This document shows positions 1-10,510 of a DNA stretch of 64,000 bases, in pieces. The position numbers and the translations under genes were made by a program. Where the stretch lies: assembly GCA_022606135.1 (NCBI GenBank), contig JABYQN010000003.1, positions 868,001 through 932,000 of the forward strand, read 5' to 3'. Origin of the DNA: Fomes fomentarius. Its lineage: Eukaryota; Basidiomycota; Agaricomycetes; Polyporales; Polyporaceae. Below the pieces are notes generated by a model that was not told where the DNA came from, made no database searches, and saw only the letters and a program-made list of their open reading frames with translations. Numbering within the stretch: the stretch's first letter is position 1; every line of letters begins with the position of its first letter.

Positions 1-858
1 GATCACCTCCCCACTCTCACTCCGATTCCCGACATCACTCGTCCAGCGCAGCACTGCGTAATTTTTGGTCTTCCTCGAGTACGAGACCAGTGCCACTCGC
101 CGCGTATCCGGAGGCCGACGTGGAATACGCAGGGAACCATTCATTTGAGTCGGCGGTTCTGGCTCTGATTCTGGTTTTGGTTCTAGCCGCACAGGGCTGG
201 TAATTGGCGAAAGAGCTACTAGTAGGTGGCGATATCACGGCGGTTGTGGAAGCTGGGAAGAGACACAGCGATTGAGTAAGTACTCACCCTTCTACCCGTC
301 TTCTACTGCACTCCCGCTTGCTTGCCTTTTCGGCTTTGAACTGTCGCCCGGCTCTCGTACGCCTAATTTTTCCATTTCTCGAAGGAGTGCGGCTGCTGTG
401 GAAGTGCTTAGAACGGTTGACTTGTTCTCCGATGCTGGGCGGGGCGGGACTAATTGTCGTGCCACCCGCGTCACATCACCCGAGGACGCGACAGAGGGCG
501 GTGAGCAGAGCGTGACATACCAGGACGTGTCTACTTCTGTTCTTCTGGACTCTGGGATTCCACAAGGTGGATATCCGCTGTCTGGAACGCCGCGAGGTGA
601 CCACTGTGGTCTGTCTTCCATACTGTAAGGATCCGCCCAGTATATTTGCCTATTGCCGCTATGCTGGGACCTCGAGAGTCGAAGCTCAATGACCATACCT
701 GACAGCATCTAACCTCATGCTCAGTGGCACTCATGCGGTAGCTCTCAGAGTTTGCGACTGACCTTCCTATTCCACAGAACCACCGAAGCACTTTCACACC
801 GAAGTATCTATCCGGATATCCAGCACAATAGCACCGGCACGTCTAATTCAGTGCAACC
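1..858. other. Left edge, no gene assigned
   Basis: This stretch precedes the start codon at 859. A 67-codon open frame lies on the minus strand at 35-238 and could be an exon of a gene that leaves the window to the left, but it matches no family I recognise. The other open frames here overlap one another on both strands and show no motif. The part next to 859 is probably the promoter and 5' UTR of the VPS9 gene. I see nothing else I can support. Confidence 0.3.
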
Positions 859-3800
859 ATGAGCAGACGCGAAAGCCTCTTCCCCACCGGCTCGATAGGA
901 CGCTCTGGCATCAGTCTGACGCGGAACACTTCGCACGAAAGCCTTACGGCGCATCCGCTACTATCCCCTCCGCCCGGACCTTCCTCGTTCACTTCACCGA
1001 ATAACCCCGCAGCTGCTTCCACGTCTACGTCTCCAACCGCAAGTTCTGTGCCAGCGGGCACTAGTACAGATTCGACTTCGCCCCTACATGCACCGCGATA
1101 TGTCCCCTATACCCCTCGGCATCGCGGTGCACCGTCACCAGCCATAACGACTCCTGCAACGGGCACAACGGCTCATCCAACGCCGCCAGACCGCGATGCT
1201 GCGAACCGATTGCAGTTGATGCATTTGAAGGCTGCGGCGCAGAACGTCGGATTGGATGCTGCGAGCACGGGCTGGGCGATATTGGAGGGGTTTGCGCTCG
1301 AGGCTGAGCGTACGACCGAGTGGAACGACCTCTGGAATGCGGTGACTGAGGGCAAGGTGAGTACCTGTGTATGCTCATGCATTGCGGATCCTTAGCTCGT
1401 CGCATATAGGCTACCCTCCTCTTGCCCCGAGACCCATATCCTTCCAATGTCGCTGTGACTGCGGAGTTCATCAAAGACCATGTCGCGTTCTGTGGTGGTG
1501 GTGCAGGCTCCAAGACCACAAGCATGACCACATTGTCGGGGCTTCGAGGATACATTCATGAGTACGCCATCGATAGCCATCTTGTACTCAATCTCCTGCT
1601 AATCAAGAGTCGTCCTGACACATTATTATGATGCGTGTGACCTGCAATAGCAATATACTCACTTTCCGGTCAACATTGTCGCCGTCATCCAAGCCGTTCC
1701 AAGCTCTCCTGACGCCGTCAACCCGGGTATCTGCATTCACATCCCTCGCTCCTCTGCCTAGACCTCTGTCGGCTTCTCCTCCACCATCAGCAGACGGACA
1801 CGGCCATCATCGCCAGCACTCACGCAGCGTATCGCCGTACCCTTCGTTTAGCGTACAAACGCACACCAGTAGTCTACCTCTCCCTCCACGACCCGCCGTA
1901 CAGGTGAAAGGCCCGCCCCTTCCCCCACGCCCTAATGCAAGACCGACACTCCCCGGAACTTCGGGCAGCGGGAGCGGCACACGACTCTCTAACCCATTTG
2001 CATCCTTATTCGGACGTGCCTCCACCAGCTCCCCGACGCCTGAAGCCAGCCCTACCATTTCCACCGCACCCCTACCCGTCCTAGCAGAACCGTCATCCTC
2101 GTCTCCGGGCTCAGCGGCCGCGCCCACGCCGTCTGCTTCGAGCACGGCAGGTGAACATGCGCCCGCGCTGAACGTACCTGCGTACGTGATCGGCGGTCGG
2201 ATCGTACGAGCGCAGGTACTCGGCGGGATCGTTAGCTCTGTGCGAGGTGAACTGGACGACGTGTTAACGAGAGAGGGCGTCCCTTTGTGGGTGCGCGAGA
2301 AGGTCGTTGAGCGCACACAGTGGCTGGGGCCTGTCGTGTACGGCAAGTCTGGGTCGGTCGTGGGCACCGGAACCTTGATCGGGACGGACGGGCGCAGACG
2401 GGTGAGCGGCCTGGGCGCTGGAGGTTCTGATGGGTCGAGCTGGGAGGTCGCGAGCGAGCTGGCGGACGTCGTGGAGGGCGGGGGGATTGAGGAGATCGCG
2501 AGAAGATTGCAAGAGTTCTGGCATGAGCTTGAGGAAGAGGTTGAGGAGCGTTGGGCGGAAGATGTTGCAAAGGAAGGACACAAGGGGCGCTGGAGGAGGA
2601 AGGCGAGTAGTGGGAGTGAGGGGGAAAGCGAGAAGGACAGGGAGGACAGTGGCGGTGCCGAGAAGGAGAAGGAGGCAAGTGAGAAGGATGGGCATGACGA
2701 CGAGGAGACGAGTCCCAAGGCCATTCATGTTAGGCGCGTCATGGAGGCTGTTGAGAAGACAGTGTGCTCTCTCTACTATGATCGGTAAGTGGTTTCATGA
2801 CCATTATAATGAGAGGTTTGTGGTTTTGACAACCCCACTAGATTATTCCTACCGCCTGGTACTGATGATGCGTCACACGATGAGGCGCTGTCTAGTCGAA
2901 TTGCGGCGGTTAACCTATTGGACCTGGGTCTCGGACATCTGGGGGTCGAAGTTGGTAAGGCAGGACGAGAAGTCGAGGCTCTTGTCAAGGGGTGTGGGCA
3001 AAGTACGTCTGCGTTCATTGTGATAACTGAGATCCTCATCATTAATGCGAACGCATTCAAGCGCTCATGCAGCTAGACTCCGTTTGCAGGTCGCCAGCGG
3101 ATAAGGCAGCCACTTTAGTCTCGGTACACAAAATTCTAGTGGGTGAGTGTTGCAACTATCTGTTGCACCAACCGTGAATCTGGGTTCTGTCCTAATACGC
3201 CCTCTAGATGGCTTGTCCAGGCTGCCGCCATTGAGATTGAAAGCGGAGGACGAGATGCTCGAAGAGAAAACGCCAAGGGCGGCTACATTTGGGAGGTCTG
3301 TTCGCCCCGAAGACGACGAGGATCTGGACAGGGCCGTTTCTCCTCCACCCGCAGTGGTCGTCTCTCCTATCAGCGAGTCTGAGTTGCAGCCCGTAACGGC
3401 AACTGAGCACACGGCATTGCTTACACCCGATAGTGCTTCTGCGACTTCCGACTCGTCGAAGGCTTCTGCAAACTCTCCTGTCCTCACCGTATCTCCACCA
3501 CCAGAACCCTCGTCTACTTCCCCATCACCAGTGCCGACCGCAACTCCTGTCTCCGGGGACATCATCCTACCGTTGATGATCTTCGCAGTGGTCAAGGCGA
3601 ACCCTCCGCACCTCGTGTCACACTTGCTCTTCACCCAGCGCTTCAGACGGGAACGGGCAGCAGGTGGGGAAGAAGGCTACTGCCTCATCAACCTCATGGC
3701 TGTCGCCGAGTTCCTGGAAAACGTCGACCTCGCTGCTCTCGGACTAGGAGAGAGCGAGAAAATGGTGATCAGGTGCGTGTCCCCTCTGCCTTCGGTGATC

Positions 3801-4949
3801 GCGGCCACCAGCAATAGCTAGCGCTCGCTGGAAGTTGCTGTGTATCTTGGATCTTAACTTTCGTATCGTGGCTTCGCGCATGGCCTGTGGGCGATGCTGC
3901 AGCCAGCCACCACGCTTTTTTCTCAGCCTGCTTGCTCTCTACCTATCTCTGTCCGCTCATGACTGACGCTGATGTCTGCACCTTCCAGCACCGCAGAACT
4001 CACGCCCATCCCTATCTCTCGGCCGCCTTCCGAGTCTGGCTCCCCTCGTGTGCCACAATCAAGTCTTCGCGGCCGCATGGAGCAGCAGGTGGATGCGTTG
4101 GCGGGCTCAGCAAACAAGGTGCTCACGGGCGTCGTGGACACCTCGTTCGGTGTCCTGCGCGCGTTCCTCCCAGGGCAGGCCTCAGACTCCCAGCCCGAAG
4201 TCCCCACACCGCCCATCGACGCAGAGCAAAGCGCTGCGCCGTGGAACCTCACCCAGCCAAGGTTCGGCCTCCTCCGGCGCGACACCCACTTCTCGATCGC
4301 GAGCATCGCGGCGTCGCTCCCGGGCCGGTCCAAGTCCGCGACGAACGAGGAGCACGGGCAACAAATGATAGACGTGCCTTCGCGCCCCGGCTCCAGCCGG
4401 TCGATTCGGCCCGATGACCAGTCGGAAGAGGAGGAGTCGAGCGAGGAAGGCGACGAGGATGAAGAAGATGAGGAGGGAGAGGAACACGATACGCGCAGCA
4501 TTCGGAGCTTCGAGAGCATGATGAGCAAGCGGAGTCGCCAGGCACGCAGGCGCAAGACGACTGCTGGAAGGAAGAGCCTCGCGGATCGGTTGGCGAGTGT
4601 ACCCGGGCTGTCGAGGTTATCCCAAGGTGGCCCTGGTGAAGGCGCGAAGGTTTGTCCATTTTCTCTCTTTTGTGTGAAATCGTGTTTACTTTGACGCGTA
4701 TGGTAGGGTTCACCGGATTCACGTCGGTCATCTCTGCTTGTCCTGCCACCAGGTGCGACGAAGCGTCCCGACTCTCCCATCTCTTCTCGGGCGCAGTCTC
4801 CGGTTGCTATTCGAATCTCCCCGCCCAACGCTCGATTCATGACCGCCACCGAAGACGATATAAAGGTATCCGAGGTCGGCGAGCTGCTGAGGGAGTACAA
4901 GCGGCTGGCCGAAGCCATTCGCGCCATGGGCGGTTTCTATGAAGAGTAA
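859..4949 (+). CDS. VPS9-domain Rab5-type guanine nucleotide exchange factor
   Basis: VPS9 proteins swap GDP for GTP on Rab5/Vps21-type GTPases at the endosome; here that role is inferred from the domain. The start is the ATG at 859 (context caaccATGA). Exons can be traced at 859-1356, 1410-1561, 1651-2784, from 2842 on, and further ones to a TAA at 4947-4949. The N-terminal third is Ser/Thr/Pro-rich and low complexity. The exon from 2842 encodes HDEALSSRIAAVNLLDLGLG, typical of the helical bundle just before the catalytic core. The next exons hold HKILVDGLSRLPPLRLKAED, and then PLMIFAVVKANPPHLVSHL and EEGYCLINLMAVAEFLENVD, the VPS9 core. The C-terminal part is Ser-rich with an acidic stretch (EEEESSEEGDEDEEDEEGEE) and a final short helix. 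No CUE domain is visible, so it resembles Muk1-like more than Vps9-like proteins; that subfamily call is tentative. Confidence 0.85.
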
Positions 4950-6659
4950 CCTCTTCGTGTCTCCCTTTGTGCATTCGCAACGCACATTCCTTTATTCTCA
5001 AGGGTTTGGGGTCTTTGGTGCATTGGCACAATGTAGAACCTACGCCGATAGATATCGAACTCTTATGATTGCTGACGTAAATATGGATGTACAACACACA
5101 ACTGGCAGCTCGCTCAAGGCACTCTTGAGCAAGATCACAGGTATCTTTCACCTCTGTACACTCGTATTTCGCTGTAGACCGTTGATCACACCGTGGGTTT
5201 CGAGCAGGGACGAATTTTCATTGCATATAGTCCATAAACAGCGCAGACAAGCTCCTTTGCCCATTGAAGAGAGGTGCGCGGGGTACAACCTGGCCTCCCG
5301 TGCGGCGTAGATGACATACGACCGCACCGCCCTGTTCGGGCTCGGATGTTCATATTGAATCGCCAGGAGGCCACTGCCGGTTGCCCCGGACAGTGGCCAA
5401 AACTCCCCCCGGGACTGGGGATCGGCCCAGTCCCACCAACGCCCAAGAGCTAGCTGCGTGTCCCTGCTCATGCGAATACAACACATACCACAAGCTCGCA
5501 ACAGCCGATACCCTCAGACAAAACCACACATTCTTGAACTTGGTACAGCAGTTTTCGTCGAGATTGCGTTGCTTGCTAGCGTTGAGTGGCCACCAGTAGG
5601 GCTGCCACAGAGGGTTGTCGTCTTGTAGTTGTTGATTTGCCCATTGTTGCCTTATAGTCGAGATCACCGAGAGCCCAGAGAAGCAAACATACCGAGCAAA
5701 GGCATGGCGACACCGGAGAAAGAAAAGACGCCAGCAAGCAAGCTCAAGCTCTGGTGAAGGCGACGTAAAAACAGAACAGATCTAGAGCCTGCCGATAGTA
5801 GCTCTTCTGCTCATTGTGGCGTCAGTGGTTTCGGGTAGTCGACCACAAGGGAAGTAAGTAGTACTCGCCACTGTCGAGGCGATGGACCGGAGCAAGACAT
5901 CAGGCCACAGCAGAGGGAAGAAGGAAGATGCTGAGGGCGGTATGTCGTGAGACGAGGGTATATATACGTTCTGGAGGGAGGCTGGCAGGACAAATCGCAA
6001 CTCCGCCACCGTCTTCGGAACAAAAGAGGCAGGTGGCACACAACGCTTTCTTGCCGAGAAAGGCAGGCGGGCTGCCATTCTGGGTGTGAGGCTGACACAA
6101 GCGCCGTTAGTAGCGGTGGCGGCACAACAACGTTAACAATCGTTCTCGTTGCCCTTTAGACGGCCCCTGTGGCTCCTGCTGACTTGGTTGGTACGTCTTT
6201 TATCAACACATATGGCAATAAAATGACTGACAATAGGGTGTTGTGCCCCACTGACTTGATCTTGCTCATCGGAGTCTAGAGCTCATCCAGAGCCCAAAGC
6301 GTGCAGCTGGGATTTGCAGCACTATATGAACACAGTCTCAGGAACTGTCTGTATGTGGGTTTAACGAGCGGCGTGAGTGTTGCGCCTCGCACATCACAAT
6401 AGGTCTCATTTGGTCAGCCAGATTGCCACAGGTCTATAGGGCCAGCCTCCAGCTGCCTGATAAACACGACTCGCACCATGAGGCATAGAACGGCATCAGT
6501 GGCGCTGCACTATATGCTCCTAGAGCCTCCGCATAGAAGGGCACGTTGCATAGCCTCTACCACGAAGGTAGGGAATACCTAGGCTGCGCCACGTTGTATT
6601 GGCCACCCGTCCAGCTTAAAAAGCGAGGTGAAAAGGAAGGACGTAGCAGGCATCCAGCC
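4950..6659. other. Intergenic, nothing recognised
   Basis: About 1.7 kb after the VPS9 gene. The first few hundred bases are presumably its 3' UTR. Short open frames occur on both strands (for example 5782-6078 on the minus strand), but none has a motif, a good splice pattern or similarity between frames. No repeat or RNA gene is apparent. Confidence 0.4.
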
Positions 6660-6876
6660 ACCTCACGACATTCCCGAGTTTGACCCTCTTCGAAGGCATT
6701 ATCTTCGTAAGTAATTCCATCATAGGACCGGTATACTCTAAGTGCAGCACATCAATGATCAGCTACTTATAGTTCTACGCATCTACCGCACGCAGGAGCA
6801 ATTGCTGAACCCAGTCGCACCCCGATTCCCCCCTCGCAACTTAGATCTTCGTTACCCCAACCTAATCGTAGCAGCA

Positions 6877-6957
6877 ATGGGCCATCCAGACGGCAATAGT
6901 ACACAAGGGCCTAAGAGACCAGATGTGAAGATTACCAAACCGGGGCCAAAGAAGTAG
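6877..6957 (+). CDS. Possible 26-residue ORF in a spliced transcript
   Basis: A short ORF beginning MGHPDGNS and ending TKPGPKK, rich in Lys, Pro and Gly. What makes it more than noise is the splice signals around it: a good 66-nt intron upstream (gtaagt at 6707, ttatag ending 6772) and a second 61-nt candidate downstream (gtatgt at 6979, caatag ending 7039). The ATG sits in a favourable context (gcagcaATGG) after a pyrimidine-rich leader. It has no signal peptide and no CaaX end, so it is not a mating pheromone precursor of the usual type. It could be a small protein, an upstream ORF, or part of a non-coding RNA. I do not recognise it. Confidence 0.25.
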   Translation: MGHPDGNSTQGPKRPDVKITKPGPKK

Positions 6958-7039
6958 CTGAAAGTCCGTGCCAATCGGGTATGTCACCGTTCATGATCTT
7001 AGTGGATGTATATGCAGTTGATTGATTGCTCGTCAATAG

Positions 7040-7876
7040 GGTGTATACGGTATGGAATAAGCGGCGTAGGACATGACATGAATACACTACCCAGAGCTAA
7101 GAGAATTTGTTTCGTGCATTGTGGATTATTCAATATCGTTCGGACAAATTACGACCAATGTGGCCACCTGCGCCATGCGGCAAAGATCCACTGCAGCTGT
7201 GAGTGGCGTTCATAACATATGGTCAAACTGCGCGATCCGCATCAAACTATTCCTGCTTCCTTTGGATCCTCACGTCGCACAACAGTTTAGTAAGTGGACG
7301 GCCCGGGCCCCGCTAGTTAGCTCAGCTTGATCAGAGACACTCCGATATCAGGCATCTAAGGTATAACATACTTACGGGATAGTGGTGCTTCGGAGTAAGG
7401 ACACATCAATAGCATACACATTCTGAGCATGGAGAATCTGATGTCTCACGTTTGAGCCGTCTTTGGTAGCCAAACTACTAGGGGAGAGTAGCATCAACGG
7501 AGTGTGTGGGGCTGGCGAGCCTCTCGTGAGGCTGACACAATCTGTAGTCGGTGTCCGCCCTGCGTCCATACCAAAGCCCGCGGTCGAAAAGTGGTGCGCC
7601 TCCGACATTCGTGCGTGCCGCGGGCATCTGCGACGATGTTCAGTGACTATCAATGAAGTCGGCCTCGCGGTCGACGCGTCAGGACGTTGATTTATGCTGG
7701 GATTAATATCACCCTGACGATTGAATGTGCATGCCATTTTCACAATTCCAAGAGTTAGAACTACGCTTCCAGTTTACGCGAAGAGTATGGCCGGTGTCCT
7801 AATCATGTATAACATGAGGCCCCTCAGTCCCATGACTCTACTACTACCAGCATCAAAATCCGCCGACAGTGGTCGC
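7040..7876. other. Intergenic, nothing recognised
   Basis: The open frames here (7372-7743 minus, 7463-7690 plus) overlap each other and have no recognisable motif. No repeat or RNA gene is apparent. Confidence 0.35.
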
Positions 7877-8377
7877 TCATGCACGCTCCTCCGTCGTTGC
7901 TATGTCAGATCCTCCAAACACCTACAGAGGAATCAACTTGTTAGCAGCCCCATTACAGCCGTAGAGAACTTACATGGAATTGCATATCTGTAGGATCAGA
8001 ATCCATGCGGTGAGTGGCCTGATGGAACACGCTCATGTTGAGCATCGTAGAGCGATCTATGGCCATAAATTGGTCTCGCAGTTTATTCCTGCTGTTCAAT
8101 CTATACGATATTGTGAATAGTATAAGGCCACATTCCTCAACAGACATTCACCAAGCGAGATGAGACCTACAAAATAAGGACTGCGACTGGATAGCCTGGG
8201 AAAGGAACTGTCAGAGTAGCTACTTGAACAGTCACTGCCATGCACACACATTGTATGGTGATAATGACAGCGCCGACATAGAAGAAGTCTTGTGGTCGCA
8301 CACTAGCCTGAGGAAGAGTTAGTGAGATGATAACAAGAAAATATAAGGACACTGACCAGGACCCACAATGCGGTCAT
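7877..8377 (-). CDS. Possible small spliced membrane-protein gene or gene remnant
   Basis: Two convincing minus-strand introns lie here: one with a gtcagt donor, a CACTAAC branch site and a cctcag acceptor at about 8308-8356, and one with a gtaagt donor, a GCTAAC branch site and a ctgtag acceptor at about 7922-7972. Joining the exons, with a less certain third intron (donor gtagct, acceptor gttgag), gives roughly 100 residues. They start MTALWVL, contain a hydrophobic helix (FFYVGAVIITIQCVCMAVTV) and a second short one (GLILFTISY), and end ATTEERA before TGA. The frame stays open across the joints. It resembles the C-terminal end of fungal multi-pass proteins but I cannot name a family. It may be a decayed gene whose 5' part is gone. 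Confidence 0.27.
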
Positions 8378-8706
8378 TCCGAGGCTCTAGAATTTGTGTC
8401 AATATGTTCACAAGCAGATCAACCGCCGGTGCGGGCCAGCACTGAGCAAAACACCGAACATTCATTCAGACTCGTCCGTCAAGGGCTGCTCACACAGGGG
8501 AGCTCCCCTGGTGACATACTGTGAATCTCCTTTCGGCGGTTCCTAGACTGATTCAAACACGTTGGGCTCCAGCACATACCGTTTGACGATGACCTCGGCG
8601 CGCTCGGGTGGGTTCGTCACGGTCTTCCCCAGTCACGCAGCGACGTTCTGCAGCCTGGTGTCAAAGAGGCGGTCTTAATATTGGCAGGTTGTATTTGTCG
8701 TATATC

Positions 8707-8798
8707 GCCCGCCTAGCTCAATCGGATAGAGCGTCAGACTCTTAAGAGCTTCGGCATAGGCGATCTGAAGGCTGCGAGTTCGACCCTCGCGGTGGGCT
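8707..8798 (+). tRNA. tRNA-Lys (anticodon CTT) with an 18-nt intron
   Basis: The acceptor stem GCCCGCC (8707-8713) pairs with GGTGGGC (8791-8797), with one G-T pair. The D stem is GCTC/GAGC, the anticodon stem TCAGA/TCTGA, and the T arm is GCGAG-TTCGACC-CTCGC, an intact B box. The anticodon CTT is at 8741-8743. After the following A (8744) comes an 18-nt insert (8745-8762) in the canonical position between bases 37 and 38. A run of T (gtcgtttt) follows within about 10 nt and can end RNA polymerase III transcription. It reads AAG codons, which are frequent in this GC-rich coding sequence. Confidence 0.95.
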
Positions 8799-9014
8799 AG
8801 TCGTTTTGAAAGTAGTGGGATGGGTTTGAAAGTACATTGTTGACTGGTTTGTTTCGAAAAGAAAATTTAGGTTGCTCGATTATTACCTCGATCAAGAATG
8901 ATGAGCAGCGTTATATACTTGCCAGATGTGGATGCGCTGGAATTTCCATTCAAGGACAGTCTTCAAGTTCACGGGCGATTGGATTCGCCCAGTCTGACAT
9001 TTTCATACAGTACC

Positions 9015-10245
9015 ATGAGTTCGACCTCTCCCATCGATAGCAACCTGAGCGACCTTGAGCTGCTTTCAAGAGGCAAGGTCCGAGATATCTATGCTACCTC
9101 AGACCCAAACCTCCTTCTCTTCGTTGCATCGGATCGCATATCCGCATACGACGTAATCTTGCGCAATGTAAGTCTACTCATGCCCTACTATACACGCTCA
9201 CCGCTGATCTTACCCCTCGAACCGTCTTTTCTGCGCGTCGAAACGACCGCCCGTGCCGTGTTCACATCACCTCTACTAGGGTGTACCGGACAAAGGCAAA
9301 GTGCTCACGAAAATCTCGCTGTTCTGGTTCGAGAAGCTCAAGCACGTAATCCCGACGCATTTCGTGACTGCGGAGGTCGACGAGATGCCGGACGAGGTCC
9401 GCAAGTACAAGGATGCGCTCGAGGGCCGCGCGATGCTCGTGAAGAAGGCCCAGGTCATCCCGCTCGAAGCTATTGTCCGCGGCTACATCACCGGTACCGT
9501 CGTGGCTCTTCTGCGGCGGATTGGAGACATGCCACTGATGATGTGAATGGTGAATGGCGCATAGGATCGGGATGGTCCGAGTACACGAAGAGCGGCAATG
9601 TGCACGGCATACCGCTCCCGGCTGGCCTTGTCGAGTCCCAGAAGCTCCCCGAGCCGCTCTTCACACCCTCTACAAAGGCGGAGCAGGGTCAGCACGACGA
9701 GAACATCTCACCCACAAAGGGTCTGTCTGTCTGTCTGTCTCTTCGCTCTCAACTCCTTTCTGACGTGCCGGTGTCCCCACGGTCGTCCGGTCGGTCGACG
9801 ATGATAATCGAATTGGGGGAATGCAGCCGCGGAGCTCATTGGGGCCGAGCTCTGTGCAAAAGTCGAGAAGGCCGCTCTGCAGCTCTACAAGGAGGCGGCG
9901 GACTATGCGCTCACAAGAGGCCTCATTCTCGCCGACACCAAGTTCGAGTTCGGGCTCGTTCCGTCGGCATCGGGCGGAGAAGAGCTCATTCTCGTGGACG
10001 AGGCCCTCACGCCGGACTCGTCGCGCTACTGGCCCGCGGCGGAGTACAAGCCGGGAGGCTCGCAGCCGAGCTTCGACAAGCAGTACTTGCGAGATTGGCT
10101 GACGGAGACGGGGTTCAGGAAAGGACTGGAGAGCGGGCCCGAGGGGCGGGAGGGCGAGGGCTGGGTGATGGAGGAAAGCGTGGTCGAAGGAACGCGGAAG
10201 AGGTACTTGGAAGCGTTGGAACTGCTCACTGGGGAGGGCCTCTAA
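9015..10245 (+). CDS. ADE1: SAICAR synthetase (phosphoribosylaminoimidazole-succinocarboxamide synthase)
   Basis: This cytosolic purine enzyme joins CAIR and aspartate using ATP to give SAICAR. Four exons, 9015-9167, 9280-9493, 9565-9720 and 9827-10245, add up to 942 nt, giving 313 residues, the usual fungal length. Motifs in order: [10 protein letters not shown] near the N-terminus (nucleotide binding), [41 protein letters not shown] and [14 protein letters not shown] chose the ATG at 9015 ([10 protein letters not shown]) over an in-frame ATG at 8898 because it gives the family's normal start and lies after a plausible leader. The third intron begins inside a (GTCT)5 repeat. The tRNA-Lys gene lies about 200 bases upstream. 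Confidence 0.96.
9721..9740 (+). repeat. (GTCT)5 microsatellite at an intron donor
   Basis: Five perfect GTCT units start exactly at the 5' splice site of ADE1 intron 3, so each unit offers the same GT. The intron otherwise ends with a normal atgcag acceptor at 9826. Confidence 0.8.
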
Positions 10246-10510
10246 GTCAGTTGTAGAAGATTCCCACCTGCTGGAGTAAGGGGAGGGGACTGTAGTCCCA
10301 GGAATCGTCCGAAAAGAATGCAGTTTAGGTAGGTAGATGTAAGATGCATGTGTACAGACATGATGGTCAACATTAGAAATGCGATATGGTGACAGTGTGA
10401 GTGATGTATGTGGTCTATGTACCATTATTCTATGGGGACTGCGAACATCACCATGAATATTGAGGATGGGTCAGAAAGCCAAGCCAAGCGACCATTACGG
10501 TGCCCCTTGC

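Noticed and set aside
1807..2724. A 305-codon open frame on the minus strand
   Set aside because: It is antisense to the large exon of the VPS9 gene, is Ser/Leu low complexity, and reflects GC-rich codon use on the other strand.
3923..4927. A 334-codon open frame on the minus strand
   Set aside because: It mirrors the Ser/acidic C-terminal exon of the VPS9 gene and has no motif of its own.
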